64,000 nt of DNA from Saprospiraceae bacterium (GTDB lineage Bacteria; Bacteroidota; Bacteroidia; Chitinophagales; Saprospiraceae): contig JADKKF010000024.1 in assembly GCA_016720635.1 (NCBI GenBank), forward strand, positions 186,001 through 250,000. Reading direction: 5' to 3'. The position numbers and the translations under genes were made by a program. The notes beneath the pieces were generated by a model that was not told the origin of the DNA, ran no database searches, and saw only the letters and a program-made list of their open reading frames with translations. How positions within the stretch are numbered: the first letter of the stretch is position 1; every line of letters starts with the position of its first letter. Of this stretch, positions 1-9,095 are shown in pieces.

Positions 1-166
1 CGCCATCAGGAAATCCTGGGTAGTTCTCTACCTCATTGGTTATCATTAATTGTCCTCCAGGATCTTTACCTGTATATAAAACAGGGCTTAATCCTGCACG
101 TGCTGCATAAATTGCAGCCGTATAACCCGCGGGACCACTCCCAATAATTATGCATTTATGAACCAT
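1..166 (-). CDS. trxB: Thioredoxin reductase, N-terminal part (cut by window edge)
   Basis: This is the first 55 codons of a minus-strand gene that runs off the left edge. The reverse complement starts with ATG at 166 and reads MVHKCIIIGSGPAGYTAAIY, the dinucleotide-binding GxGxxG fold that holds FAD. It continues with GGQLMITNEVENYPGFP, a segment typical of low-molecular-weight thioredoxin reductases. The enzyme passes electrons from NADPH through FAD and a redox disulfide to thioredoxin in the cytoplasm. The CxxC pair and NADPH domain lie outside the window. It sits 46 bp downstream of engB on the same strand and may have its own promoter at 184-191. Confidence 0.9.
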   Translation of the reverse strand, partial: MVHKCIIIGSGPAGYTAAIYAARAGLSPVLYTGKDPGGQLMITNEVENYPGFPDG

Positions 167-183
167 ATAATCGTTTGATTTTA

Positions 184-191
184 CAAAGATA
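184..191 (-). promoter_or_regulatory. Candidate Bacteroidota -7 element for trxB
   Basis: On the minus strand this reads TATCTTTG, a match to TAnnTTTG, 18 bp upstream of the trxB start. A TTG triplet lies upstream at 216-218, but the 24-nt gap is longer than the usual 19-21. Only the -7 half is convincing. Confidence 0.35.
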
Positions 192-212
192 TTAATAATA
201 TTTTTATAATAA

Positions 213-806
213 TTACAACGTTAAAATAGTGCGTATGTTTTCAAGAATTGAATCGGAGCCGTATTTATCATGTGCGGAACATACGAAATGATTTGGCATT
301 GCGGACCAGTTCTCTTTCAATTTTTCCCAATAAGCTTTTATCGCCAAATGTCTCTTCGCTTGAGTCAACCTGTCAGCTTTTGTGAATACTATTTGGAATG
401 GGATCTCATGAGATGAAAGAAACTGAAGCATCTCCATATCCAATTTTTGCGGAGGGATACTCATATCGATCAGGGTATAAACACACAATAAATCCTTAGA
501 ATTTTTAAGATAATAAGCAATTAATTTTGAAAAGCCAGCTCTTAATTGCTTGCCTACTCTTGCATAACCATATCCAGGCAAATCTACCAAATAAAATTTT
601 TCCTCAATCATGAAAAAATTGAGTGTTTGTGTTTTGCCAGGGGTTCCAGAAGTTTTGGCTAAGGTCTTGTTATTGCAAAGATAATTTATTAGAGAAGATT
701 TACCCACATTTGAACGCCCTATAAAGGCAAACTGAGGCAAAGTATCCTGAGGGCTGTCCGAGAGTTTTGCATAGCTTCCGACATAACGAGCACTTTTGAA
801 TTGCAT
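213..806 (-). CDS. engB: Ribosome biogenesis GTP-binding protein YsxC/EngB
   Basis: A 197-residue small GTPase of normal family length. All G motifs are visible: G1 GRSNVGKS at residues 30-37, G2 region TPGKTQ near 55-60, G3 DLPGYG at 75-80, G4 TKAD at 142-145 and G5 SAH at 177-179. The family helps assemble the large ribosomal subunit in the cytoplasm and is usually essential. It lies 28 bp downstream of nuoN on the same strand, so it could be read through from the complex I operon. Nothing is missing or unusual. Confidence 0.95.
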   Translation of the reverse strand: MQFKSARYVGSYAKLSDSPQDTLPQFAFIGRSNVGKSSLINYLCNNKTLAKTSGTPGKTQTLNFFMIEEKFYLVDLPGYGYARVGKQLRAGFSKLIAYYLKNSKDLLCVYTLIDMSIPPQKLDMEMLQFLSSHEIPFQIVFTKADRLTQAKRHLAIKAYWEKLKENWSAMPNHFVCSAHDKYGSDSILENIRTILTL

Positions 807-834
807 GAAATATTTTTATGTAAATAATCAGACT

Positions 835-2220
835 CTATTGAAAAATATTTAGGTAAAAATCAGGAAACAAACCAATGATAATAAGCGATAAAGCGCAAAA
901 GCCAACTACAAAATTTAAGTATGGTGAAACTACTTCAGGAGCAACAATTGCAGAGGCTTTTTTATTAGAAAAATACATTCCATTAAATATTCTAAAATAA
1001 TATACAATACTAATGATGGATGAGGCAATAACCAATAAAATCATCCACCACTGATCAAAACTCAAAGACATCAATAAATAAAATTTACCTAAAAAACCCA
1101 CTGTAAGGGGAATTCCTGCGAGAGACAATAGGCAAATCGCGACTCCTAATGAAAACAAAGGTTGACTTCTTCCTAACCCATCAAAACCCTCGAAACCATT
1201 GCTATTGCCGATGGATTCAAGATAAACGATAGCACTAAAAATACCAATGGTCGCCAGTCCATATCCCAAAATAAATAAACCAAAGTATGATAGAATGTCC
1301 GAACTTGGGTTTAGGAAGAACATTAATAAAAAACCACTATTAACAATGCTCGAATAGGCAATCATCCGTTTGGCGTTTTCTTGAACCAAAGCAGTTAGAG
1401 TACCTACAACAACCGTTAAAATGATGATGAGAACCAATACTTTGTAGAGGGGAGAATTATCCACATTTCCTAACAGGATATACAACCTAAAGAATGCCCC
1501 AAAGGAGGCAATTTTCACCACGGTAGCAAAATAGGTTGCCCAAATACTTGGTGTTCCTTCGTACACATCAGGTGTCCAAAAATGGAACGGAATAGCAGCC
1601 ACTTTGAAAAAGAAACCTATGCCCACAAAAAAAGCACCGAGTGCGGCCATTTTCGATATTTCTGCCTGACTAAAATATTCACTGATGGTCATGATGTCCA
1701 GCGAGTTGGTTGCACCAAAGATTAAGGCCATACCGAATAGGATAATGCTTGTAGCAAAAGATCCCATCAAAAAATACTTTAGACCGGCTTCGTTCGAATG
1801 CAAATCATGCTTACTACTAGACGCTATGACATACAATGGAATGGATAATATTTCGATGCCTAAAAAGAGCATGGTGATATTCGTAAATGTAAACAACAAT
1901 ATCGCCCCACAAAGTGAAAACAAAACTAAGCCCAATTTATCCCCATTGTTCGTATCCTCCTCTAATTTCAATCTGCTTTGATTGATAAAAAATACTAAAA
2001 TGGTAAATATAATGGCGGTTCCTGTAAATACTTTAGCGAATTGTGTCATGTAGATCATCGAAGAATAATCCCCCCATAGGCTATTATTCTCTAAGCATAG
2101 TATGATAAAAGACAAACTTAATCCCAATATAGCCAATGGGTTTACCCACTGTCTTCCTTCAAAAATATGGAGAAAGAGGACCAAAATGGCGGTTAATAAA
2201 ATTACAATTATTACTGACAT
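835..2220 (-). CDS. nuoN: NADH-quinone oxidoreductase subunit N
   Basis: A 461-residue, highly hydrophobic antiporter-like subunit of respiratory complex I. Its proton channel residues are in place: a membrane glutamate in GIEILSIP (E123), lysines near K148 and K206, and the PFHFWTPDVYEG segment at 211-222. Together with NuoL and NuoM it forms the proton-pumping membrane arm. It is the last nuo gene of the cluster, 10 bp after nuoM. The first ATG gives a normal N-terminal membrane helix. Confidence 0.96.
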   Translation of the reverse strand: MSVIIVILLTAILVLFLHIFEGRQWVNPLAILGLSLSFIILCLENNSLWGDYSSMIYMTQFAKVFTGTAIIFTILVFFINQSRLKLEEDTNNGDKLGLVLFSLCGAILLFTFTNITMLFLGIEILSIPLYVIASSSKHDLHSNEAGLKYFLMGSFATSIILFGMALIFGATNSLDIMTISEYFSQAEISKMAALGAFFVGIGFFFKVAAIPFHFWTPDVYEGTPSIWATYFATVVKIASFGAFFRLYILLGNVDNSPLYKVLVLIIILTVVVGTLTALVQENAKRMIAYSSIVNSGFLLMFFLNPSSDILSYFGLFILGYGLATIGIFSAIVYLESIGNSNGFEGFDGLGRSQPLFSLGVAICLLSLAGIPLTVGFLGKFYLLMSLSFDQWWMILLVIASSIISIVYYFRIFNGMYFSNKKASAIVAPEVVSPYLNFVVGFCALSLIIIGLFPDFYLNIFQ

Positions 2221-2230
2221 TAATAAATCT

Positions 2231-3673
2231 CTATTTCTGGGTTAAATAATTCAAAACCGTGCTTTCGCTCAAACCTAAAATTAACTGTGGAAAAATTCCT
2301 AAAACAAGTACTCCAAGGACAAAAATTATCAATATAAAATGTTCTATTGAACTCAGGCTTGAATCCCCTGAAAGTACCAATTTTGATTCTTCTCCAAAAA
2401 ATACCTTTTGATACAAGCGCAGCATGTAAACTGCACACCAAATGATGGTAGTACCTGCAAATAAGGCTGTCAAAAATTGATATTCAAACATGGATTTCAA
2501 CAACAAGAACTCCCCTGGGAAGCCATTGGTCAATGGGAGTGCTGTCGTTCCTAAGACCAAAATCATGCCATAAATCGCTAACCATTTGTTTTGAGTCGCG
2601 ATTCCTCCTAGCTTATTTAGATCCCTAGAACCATATTTTTGTTCGATTAAATTTACGATATAAAAAAGTCCTACAATGTTCAATCCATGAACGAACATTT
2701 GTAATAGACCTCCTTGCCATCCACTGTGCGAAAACGTCATAATCCCAGCTGCAATCAACCCAACGTGCGAAAATGATGAAAATGCCAAAATCCTCTTTAA
2801 GTCCGTCTGAGTAATGGCTATTATGGCTCCATATACTACTCCAATTATACAAAGTATGATTATATACCATTGTAAATCACAACACAAAGGGCCAGCAAAA
2901 ACTGGACTCAACCATCTATACATGCCATACAAACCCATCTTTAGCATAATCCCCGCCAAAAGCATGCTGCCATAAAAAGGCGCCGACGTGTAGGTATCTG
3001 CCTGCCAATTATGAAAACCAAAAATCGGAATCTTAACAGCTAGGCCAATGAAAATACCCAATGCTACTAGAAATCGGGCTGTAGCACTCATATCTACGTT
3101 GAAAATATTAGCTATCGAGAAATTTCCACCCTCTGGTTGGATTTGGTATAAATAAAGAAAACTAACCAACATGCACAAACTTCCAATAAAGGTATAAAGG
3201 AAAAATTTAAGCGTAATGGGCATCCTTTTGCCTTCGCCCCAGATGGCACAAATAAAATAAATGGGTATTAGGGTTACTTCCCAAAAAATATAAAAGCCTA
3301 GCGCATCCGCACATAAAAAAACGCCATTCAATCCAAAATGCATCAAAGCGATAAGGGAATAAGTGGATTTGTCTTCCTTTTGATTGGCCAATAACATCCA
3401 CAAGATCAACGCAATCAACAATTGTGTTAAAAGAATGGGGATGAGACTTATTCCATCCAATACCAACAAAAGTGAGGAGGGCAAATTGGATGAAAAGACA
3501 TAATTTTCAGTAAAAAAGGGATTCGTCCACGAAGAAATATTCTTGACCACCATTCCCATCCAACTCAAAGAGAAAACAGAATAAAAAATGGTCGCGTATT
3601 TCGTCAGGTTTTTAGGCAAAATGAAAATCATTAAGCTAAAAATCAATGGAAAAAGAATAAGGCCTATTAACAC
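2231..3673 (-). CDS. nuoM: NADH-quinone oxidoreductase subunit M
   Basis: A 480-residue membrane protein with about 14 predicted helices. The conserved glutamate lies in FYIFWEVTLIPIYF (E132), the central lysine is K214, and HNWQADTYTSAP at 221-232 is the family signature on the discontinuous helix. It is the middle antiporter-like proton channel of complex I. It sits between nuoL (9 bp upstream) and nuoN (10 bp downstream) in one transcript. Length and motifs are normal for the family. Confidence 0.96.
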   Translation of the reverse strand: MLIGLILFPLIFSLMIFILPKNLTKYATIFYSVFSLSWMGMVVKNISSWTNPFFTENYVFSSNLPSSLLLVLDGISLIPILLTQLLIALILWMLLANQKEDKSTYSLIALMHFGLNGVFLCADALGFYIFWEVTLIPIYFICAIWGEGKRMPITLKFFLYTFIGSLCMLVSFLYLYQIQPEGGNFSIANIFNVDMSATARFLVALGIFIGLAVKIPIFGFHNWQADTYTSAPFYGSMLLAGIMLKMGLYGMYRWLSPVFAGPLCCDLQWYIIILCIIGVVYGAIIAITQTDLKRILAFSSFSHVGLIAAGIMTFSHSGWQGGLLQMFVHGLNIVGLFYIVNLIEQKYGSRDLNKLGGIATQNKWLAIYGMILVLGTTALPLTNGFPGEFLLLKSMFEYQFLTALFAGTTIIWCAVYMLRLYQKVFFGEESKLVLSGDSSLSSIEHFILIIFVLGVLVLGIFPQLILGLSESTVLNYLTQK

Positions 3674-3682
3674 AAGAATTAA

Positions 3683-5587
3683 TTATATTTTTATGAGAAA
3701 TTGAAGTATCATCAAAACTACGATACTTCCAGTCATCAATATCAAATAAAATTCAACATTTCCATTTTGAATTTTGCGCAGCGAATTTCCAATGCTTTTA
3801 AATCCCGCCACAAAGAAAAAACCTGAAATTCCATCAAAAGCAGATTCGACTTTTTGTCCAAAAAATCTTGAAATTCCAAGGACTGGCTTAGAGATTACAG
3901 TATCATACAACTCATCCACACCGAATTTATTAGCTACTAAAGCTTCCACTCCTCGCAAACTCATATCAGGCTTTGGCAAACTTTCCTTTTTGACATAAAT
4001 ATTGTACAAAACAAAACCAATAATCACCACCAGACCTACTACCAATGCCATCAATCCTATTTCTAACCCAGCATCCATGTGTTCGGTTGCTAATTTAGAA
4101 TGCGAAAAGATTGGATCCAAAAAATGAGCCATTTTGCCATATGATTCACCTCCAATTAAGTGGGGTAAATTCAATATTCCACCAAAAACACTCAAAATGG
4201 CAAGTACCCAAAGGGGTGCCATCATGACCATAGGGGATTCGTGAATTTTTGACTTTTTGTGTTCGTCATCTCTGTAAGTACCAAAAAAGGTAAGAAATAA
4301 CAACCTAAACATATACACTGCAGTGAGCAATGAACTAAACAGAGATAATGCCCACAATCCTTTGCTTTTTTCAAATAAAACTGTTAGGATTTCATCCTTT
4401 GAAAACATCCCTGATAACGGAAAAATGCCACAAATGGCTAGGGTTCCAATCAAGAATACCCAATATGTGGATTTAATTTCATTTTTCAAACCACCCATAT
4501 TACGTATGTCTTGTTCGCCATGCAATGCATGAATCACAGAACCTGCTCCAAGGAACAACAAAGCCTTAAAAAAAGCATGAGTAGTAACGTGAAACATCGC
4601 AGTTGTATAAGCTCCTACCCCCAAGGCAACAAACATAAGCCCCAATTGACTTACCGTTGAATAAGCAAGTACTTTCTTTATATCATTTTGTCTAAGTGCT
4701 ATGATAGCAGCAAAAATGGAAGTGGCTATACCAACATAAGAAACCAAATTTAACACACTTGGTGCCAAATCGAATAAGAAATGAGCCCGAACCAATAAGT
4801 AAATACCAGCGGTAACCATGGTTGCAGCATGTATCAGTGCTGAAACAGGCGTTGGACCAGCCATAGCATCAGGCAGCCAAGTATAAAGCGGTATTTGGGC
4901 AGATTTTCCAATAGCTCCGATAAACAAACAAAGAGTAGCAATAATAATCACTGGATCACTCATATCAACATTGGCAGCATGAATGGCCATCGCTTGAAAT
5001 TCAATGGTCTTAAAATAGGACCACAAAAGCACAATTCCAGCGATCAAGCCCAGGTCCCCTATCCTATTCATTACGAATGCTTTTCTTGCGGCATAACCGT
5101 AATCTTCGTTTTTATACCAAAAACCAATCAGTAAGTAAGAACAAAGTCCGACCCCTTCCCAACCTATAAACAGAATCAGTAAATTACTACCTAATACAAG
5201 GAGCAACATCGAAAAAATAAAAAGATTCAAATAGGAAAAAAAGCGTGCAAAGCCCTCGTCGTCGTGCATATAACCTATCGAATACAAGTGTATCAAGGAG
5301 CCGATACCCGTGATGATCAAAGTCATTTGTAAGGACAATGGATCTATTAAAATGGAAAAATTGGCTTGAAAGTCAAATATATTAATCCAAGGAAAATAAT
5401 TTTGAAGGATGGGTTGGCTTTCATGTCCGTAGTTAAAAAATACGCCTAATGCAATAAGAAAAGGGATAAAAACAGCTACCGTGCCGATCAGTCCTGGCGT
5501 TGTACCTTTCATTTTACTACCCAAAAGTCCATTTACTAAGAAACCGATCAAAGGGAATAAAATAACCAAATAAAAATATTTCTCCAT
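3683..5587 (-). CDS. nuoL: NADH-quinone oxidoreductase subunit L
   Basis: A 634-residue distal proton-pumping subunit of complex I. It has the WEGVGLCSYLLIGFW segment with the channel glutamate, and the GKSAQIPLYTWLPDAMAGPT signature with its lysine and PVSALIHAATMVTAG after it. A long amphipathic C-terminal part ends in a last membrane helix, as expected for the lateral helix anchored next to NuoN. It lies in the nuoG-N operon, 32 bp after nuoK and 9 bp before nuoM. Confidence 0.97.
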   Translation of the reverse strand: MEKYFYLVILFPLIGFLVNGLLGSKMKGTTPGLIGTVAVFIPFLIALGVFFNYGHESQPILQNYFPWINIFDFQANFSILIDPLSLQMTLIITGIGSLIHLYSIGYMHDDEGFARFFSYLNLFIFSMLLLVLGSNLLILFIGWEGVGLCSYLLIGFWYKNEDYGYAARKAFVMNRIGDLGLIAGIVLLWSYFKTIEFQAMAIHAANVDMSDPVIIIATLCLFIGAIGKSAQIPLYTWLPDAMAGPTPVSALIHAATMVTAGIYLLVRAHFLFDLAPSVLNLVSYVGIATSIFAAIIALRQNDIKKVLAYSTVSQLGLMFVALGVGAYTTAMFHVTTHAFFKALLFLGAGSVIHALHGEQDIRNMGGLKNEIKSTYWVFLIGTLAICGIFPLSGMFSKDEILTVLFEKSKGLWALSLFSSLLTAVYMFRLLFLTFFGTYRDDEHKKSKIHESPMVMMAPLWVLAILSVFGGILNLPHLIGGESYGKMAHFLDPIFSHSKLATEHMDAGLEIGLMALVVGLVVIIGFVLYNIYVKKESLPKPDMSLRGVEALVANKFGVDELYDTVISKPVLGISRFFGQKVESAFDGISGFFFVAGFKSIGNSLRKIQNGNVEFYLILMTGSIVVLMILQFLIKI

Positions 5588-5619
5588 TCTCTTCTTTTTA
5601 ACTCAGGTGATCTATGAGA

Positions 5620-5949
5620 TTACCATTTTAACCTATCTAATAAACTGACATCCACCGATCTAGTATTTCGGTATATCAATACCAATAATGCCAAACCGAC
5701 GGCAACTTCTGCAGCGGCAACCACCATAATGAAAAACACGAATATCTGTCCATCTGGATTGCCATTGTATGCGGAAAATGTTGCAAATAAAATATTGACT
5801 GCATTGAGCATTAATTCGATACACATCAGGATAATGATGGCATTACGTCTAAGTAAAACGCCCATCACTCCGATGCAAAATAATATACAACTCAAGGTGA
5901 TGATGTGCTCTATTGGCACTATATGATTAATCTGCATTAGCATACTCAT
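5620..5949 (-). CDS. nuoK: NADH-quinone oxidoreductase subunit K
   Basis: A 109-residue membrane subunit with three predicted helices. The two membrane glutamates that carry protons in this subunit are at E45 (in MCIELMLNAVN) and E81 (in AAAEVAVGLAL). The N-terminal MSMLMQINH is longer than in many homologues, which begin near the IPIEH segment, so an internal start is possible. It is 3 bp after nuoJ in the operon. Confidence 0.95.
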   Translation of the reverse strand: MSMLMQINHIVPIEHIITLSCILFCIGVMGVLLRRNAIIILMCIELMLNAVNILFATFSAYNGNPDGQIFVFFIMVVAAAEVAVGLALLVLIYRNTRSVDVSLLDRLKW

Positions 5950-5952
5950 CTT

Positions 5953-6444
5953 TTAATATAATTCCTTTTTTCCTAATAATACGGATCCTACCATCGCAGC
6001 CAAAAATAATATAGAAGCAACTTCAAAAGGTACTACAAATTTTGTAAACAAGGTTTTGCCTAGCTGTTTTACCAGCCCTATATCTGTCATCGCACTTAAT
6101 TCGGTTGATTGTTGAGTGTCTTTCAGCACAGCTACTAGTACCAATAAAAACGAACCCGCTGCAATAGCCCCTGCTGTTTTGAATATAACGCTCTTTTGTG
6201 GTTCTGTGTCTTTATTGAGATTGAGCAACATGAGCACGAACAGAAAAAGTACCATGATCGCCCCAGAATAAACTATCAACTGAACTATGAACAAAAACTG
6301 AGCATTCAACAATACATAAATCCCTGCAATGCTGAAAAATGTTAAAATTAAGTAAAGTACGCTATGCACGGGGTTTTTCTCAAATACCACAAAAAGGGCA
6401 CATAAAATTGCGAAAAAAGCCAATGTATAAAAAATATATTGCAT
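5953..6444 (-). CDS. nuoJ: NADH-quinone oxidoreductase subunit J
   Basis: A 163-residue membrane subunit with five predicted helices. The segment YSGAIMVLFLFVLMLLN is the family signature around the helix whose pi-bulge couples quinone reduction to proton transfer. It begins 3 bp after nuoI and ends 3 bp before nuoK, so translation of the three genes is probably coupled. Length and composition are normal for Bacteroidota. Confidence 0.94.
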   Translation of the reverse strand: MQYIFYTLAFFAILCALFVVFEKNPVHSVLYLILTFFSIAGIYVLLNAQFLFIVQLIVYSGAIMVLFLFVLMLLNLNKDTEPQKSVIFKTAGAIAAGSFLLVLVAVLKDTQQSTELSAMTDIGLVKQLGKTLFTKFVVPFEVASILFLAAMVGSVLLGKKELY

Positions 6445-6447
6445 AAA

Positions 6448-6999
6448 TTACTTCTTTTCTGTGATATGTTTTTGTCTTCCCGACACATCAATTCGCTGGT
6501 CTATCTTCTCTACCAATTTATCTTTGCCGTAAATGAAATTTTCTCTCTCAAAATTGCTAGGAGTGATTCTATCGGTCAAAAAGATAGCCTCCTTCGGACA
6601 AGCCTCTTCACATAATCCACAAAATATGCACCTCAACATATTGATTTCATAAATAGCGGCATATTTCTCCTCGCGATACAAGCCTTTTTCATCCTTTTTT
6701 CGCTCCGCTGCTACCATAGTGATGGCTTCTGCTGGGCAAGCTACGGCACATAGGCCGCAGGCTGTACATCTTTCAGCACCGTTTTCGTCTCTTTTTAATA
6801 CATGAAGACCGCGATATACTTTGCTAAATTCTCTTGTTTCTTCAGGATATCTTAAGGTGGCTTTTTTCTTGAAAAAGTGCTTAATCGTAATCCACATCCC
6901 ACCAAAAATAGCCGGAAGATATATCCGCTCCCAAAAGTTCATAGTCTTCTTGGAAACTACCCTCGATCTATTTGTTAATGACTGCATAATACTACTCAA
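6448..6999 (-). CDS. nuoI: NADH-quinone oxidoreductase subunit I (2x 4Fe-4S ferredoxin)
   Basis: A 183-residue peripheral-arm subunit. It has two 4Fe-4S motifs, CTACGLCAVACP at residues 78-89 and CIFCGLCEEACP at 124-135, with all eight cysteines present. These hold clusters N6a and N6b, which carry electrons towards the terminal cluster N2 beside quinone. The amphipathic N-terminus sits on the membrane. It is 11 bp after nuoH and 3 bp before nuoJ. Confidence 0.96.
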   Translation of the reverse strand: MSSIMQSLTNRSRVVSKKTMNFWERIYLPAIFGGMWITIKHFFKKKATLRYPEETREFSKVYRGLHVLKRDENGAERCTACGLCAVACPAEAITMVAAERKKDEKGLYREEKYAAIYEINMLRCIFCGLCEEACPKEAIFLTDRITPSNFERENFIYGKDKLVEKIDQRIDVSGRQKHITEKK

Positions 7000-7010
7000 A
7001 AATTATTTTA

Positions 7011-8030
7011 TCAAAAAAGCAAACTAAATGCCCCTGTGGCCAACATATTTAATAACGCCAATGGGATTAACACTTTCCATCCCAAATGCATTAATTGGTC
7101 GTACCTAAATCTTGGCAACGTCCATCTGACCCACATATAGAAAAATATAAAAAATACTATTTTTAGAAAGAATACCGTAAAACCTAAAAATGCCAATGTA
7201 TTGGGTCCTAAACCAAGCTTGTCCATGTAAGGAAAATGCCACCCTCCAAAATAAAGAGTAGCTATCATGGCCGAAGAAATAAACATATTCATGTATTCTG
7301 CGAACAAAAACAATCCCAATTTCATACTTGAATATTCCGTATGATAACCTCCTACCAGCTCCGTTTCGCACTCTGGTAAATCGAATGGAGCCCTATTGGT
7401 TTCGGCAAATGCACAAACTAAGAAAATGAGAAAACCCAATGGCTGCTTCAGCACATTCCAAGTGCCTTGTGCTTGTTGTCCGACTATTTCATTGAGGCTT
7501 AAAGAACCCGTTATCATCACGATCGTAATCACAGAAATCCCCATCGCCAATTCATATGATATCATCTGGCTAGACGCCCGAACAGCCCCTAAGAGCGAAT
7601 ATTTATTGTTAGAAGCCCATCCACCTATCATGATTCCGTAAACACCTACTGACACAACGCCAAGTACGTACAAAACCCCGATATCGATATCGGCTACTTG
7701 TAAGGCTATGACTTCTCCCGCTATCACCAAAGCTGGACCCCAAGGAATCACAGCACTCGTCATCAAGGCGGTTAAAATGAATAATCCAGGTCCTAGTATA
7801 AAGAGAAACTTTTCGGATGCTGCTGGGATAAACTCTTCTTTAGTGAACATCTTTACTCCATCCGCCAAAGGTTGCAACAAACCCCAAGGTCCTGCCCTAT
7901 CTGGACCAAGTCTATCTTGCAAAAATGCAGCAACTTTACGTTCCAAATACGTCGAATAAGCTGCGACAGCCAATGTCAAGACAAATATGGCTACCACCAA
8001 TATAATTTTAGCTATCAATGCCAATGTCAT
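7011..8030 (-). CDS. nuoH: NADH-quinone oxidoreductase subunit H
   Basis: A 339-residue membrane subunit that forms much of the quinone-binding chamber. It has the N-terminal ERKVAAFLQDRLGPDRAGP motif, the VKMFTKEEFIP segment, and AFAETNRAPFDLPECETELV with the acidic loop that faces the peripheral arm. About eight membrane helices are expected. It is separated from nuoG by one base and from nuoI by 11 bp. Confidence 0.97.
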   Translation of the reverse strand: MTLALIAKIILVVAIFVLTLAVAAYSTYLERKVAAFLQDRLGPDRAGPWGLLQPLADGVKMFTKEEFIPAASEKFLFILGPGLFILTALMTSAVIPWGPALVIAGEVIALQVADIDIGVLYVLGVVSVGVYGIMIGGWASNNKYSLLGAVRASSQMISYELAMGISVITIVMITGSLSLNEIVGQQAQGTWNVLKQPLGFLIFLVCAFAETNRAPFDLPECETELVGGYHTEYSSMKLGLFLFAEYMNMFISSAMIATLYFGGWHFPYMDKLGLGPNTLAFLGFTVFFLKIVFFIFFYMWVRWTLPRFRYDQLMHLGWKVLIPLALLNMLATGAFSLLF

Positions 8031-8031
8031 C

Positions 8032-8985
8032 TTATGGGGTCAATTTTTTAGGTTGATCAATTACTGGCAATTCATAGTGATTTTGACTTATAACTGAATG
8101 TCGATCAATGTCAGTCGGGCCTTCAATCTCCCAATCACTCAATGATTTTTTATCAAATCTACATGTATTACAGATGAATTCCTCCACCTCGTTGTCGTGA
8201 TTTTTTCTTGCATTTACACGCAAAATATCGTCTCCTGACAACCACAAAACCACTTTGCCACAGCATGTAGGGCAGTCTCTATGCGCATTCTGCGGATTGG
8301 TAAACCAAACCCGGCTTTTAAATCTAAAAGTTCTATCTGTTAAGGCACCCACAGGGCAAACATCAATCACATTTCCAGAAAAATCATTATCGATTGCTTG
8401 TTCGATATAAGTACTGATTTCAGAATGATCCCCTCTATTCATAACTCCGTGTACTCGACCGTCGGTTATTTGATTGGCCGTATATACGCAACGATAACAA
8501 AGAATACACCTATTCATGTGCAACTTAATCTTATCGCCTATGTCTATGACATCAAATGTTCTTTTTTCAAACTCAAAGCGGGTCTGTTCTAATCCATGCT
8601 CGTAAGAAAGATTTTGTAAATCACACTCCCCTGCTTGGTCACACACTGGACAATCCAATGGGTGGTTGATAAGCAAGAATTCGACGATGGATTTTCTAGT
8701 GTCCAAAACTTCTGGATTGACGGTATTTTCTACGATCATACCTTCTTGAACTGGGGTGGAACATGAGGCTACGAGCTTAGGCATAGGCCTAGGATCCTTG
8801 GACGACCCTGCAGCTACTTTTACCAAACAAGTCCTACATTTACCCCCACTACCTTTGAGCGAAGAATAATAGCACATCGCTGGGGGAACTATATTCCCGC
8901 CTATCTGACGCGCAGCATTGAGGATAGTTGTGCCTTCGTCCACTTCTACCTCAATATTATCAATGGTTAATTTTACCTTATTCAT
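8032..8985 (-). CDS. nuoG: NADH-quinone oxidoreductase subunit G, short form
   Basis: A 317-residue iron-sulfur subunit. It has an N-terminal 2Fe-2S fold (C38, C50, C53, C75), a His-Cys cluster site (H108, C112, C115, C121), a 4Fe-4S site (C160, C163, C166, C210), and a further cysteine group (C238, C241, C242, C272, C275) that could hold an N7-like cluster. The molybdopterin-like C-terminal domain of the about 900-residue E. coli protein is absent, as is usual in Bacteroidota. It is the first gene of this nuo block; nuoA-F are not upstream, where rimO ends 110 bp away. Confidence 0.92.
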   Translation of the reverse strand: MNKVKLTIDNIEVEVDEGTTILNAARQIGGNIVPPAMCYYSSLKGSGGKCRTCLVKVAAGSSKDPRPMPKLVASCSTPVQEGMIVENTVNPEVLDTRKSIVEFLLINHPLDCPVCDQAGECDLQNLSYEHGLEQTRFEFEKRTFDVIDIGDKIKLHMNRCILCYRCVYTANQITDGRVHGVMNRGDHSEISTYIEQAIDNDFSGNVIDVCPVGALTDRTFRFKSRVWFTNPQNAHRDCPTCCGKVVLWLSGDDILRVNARKNHDNEVEEFICNTCRFDKKSLSDWEIEGPTDIDRHSVISQNHYELPVIDQPKKLTP

Positions 8986-9095
8986 TCGTATTGCAAATGT
9001 ATAGAAAAATTTAAATATATTGTATGCTCAACGGCCTTTTAATGTCACTAATTTCAAAAATAAAAATCCAATTTTTAAAACTAATTTTCGACAAT

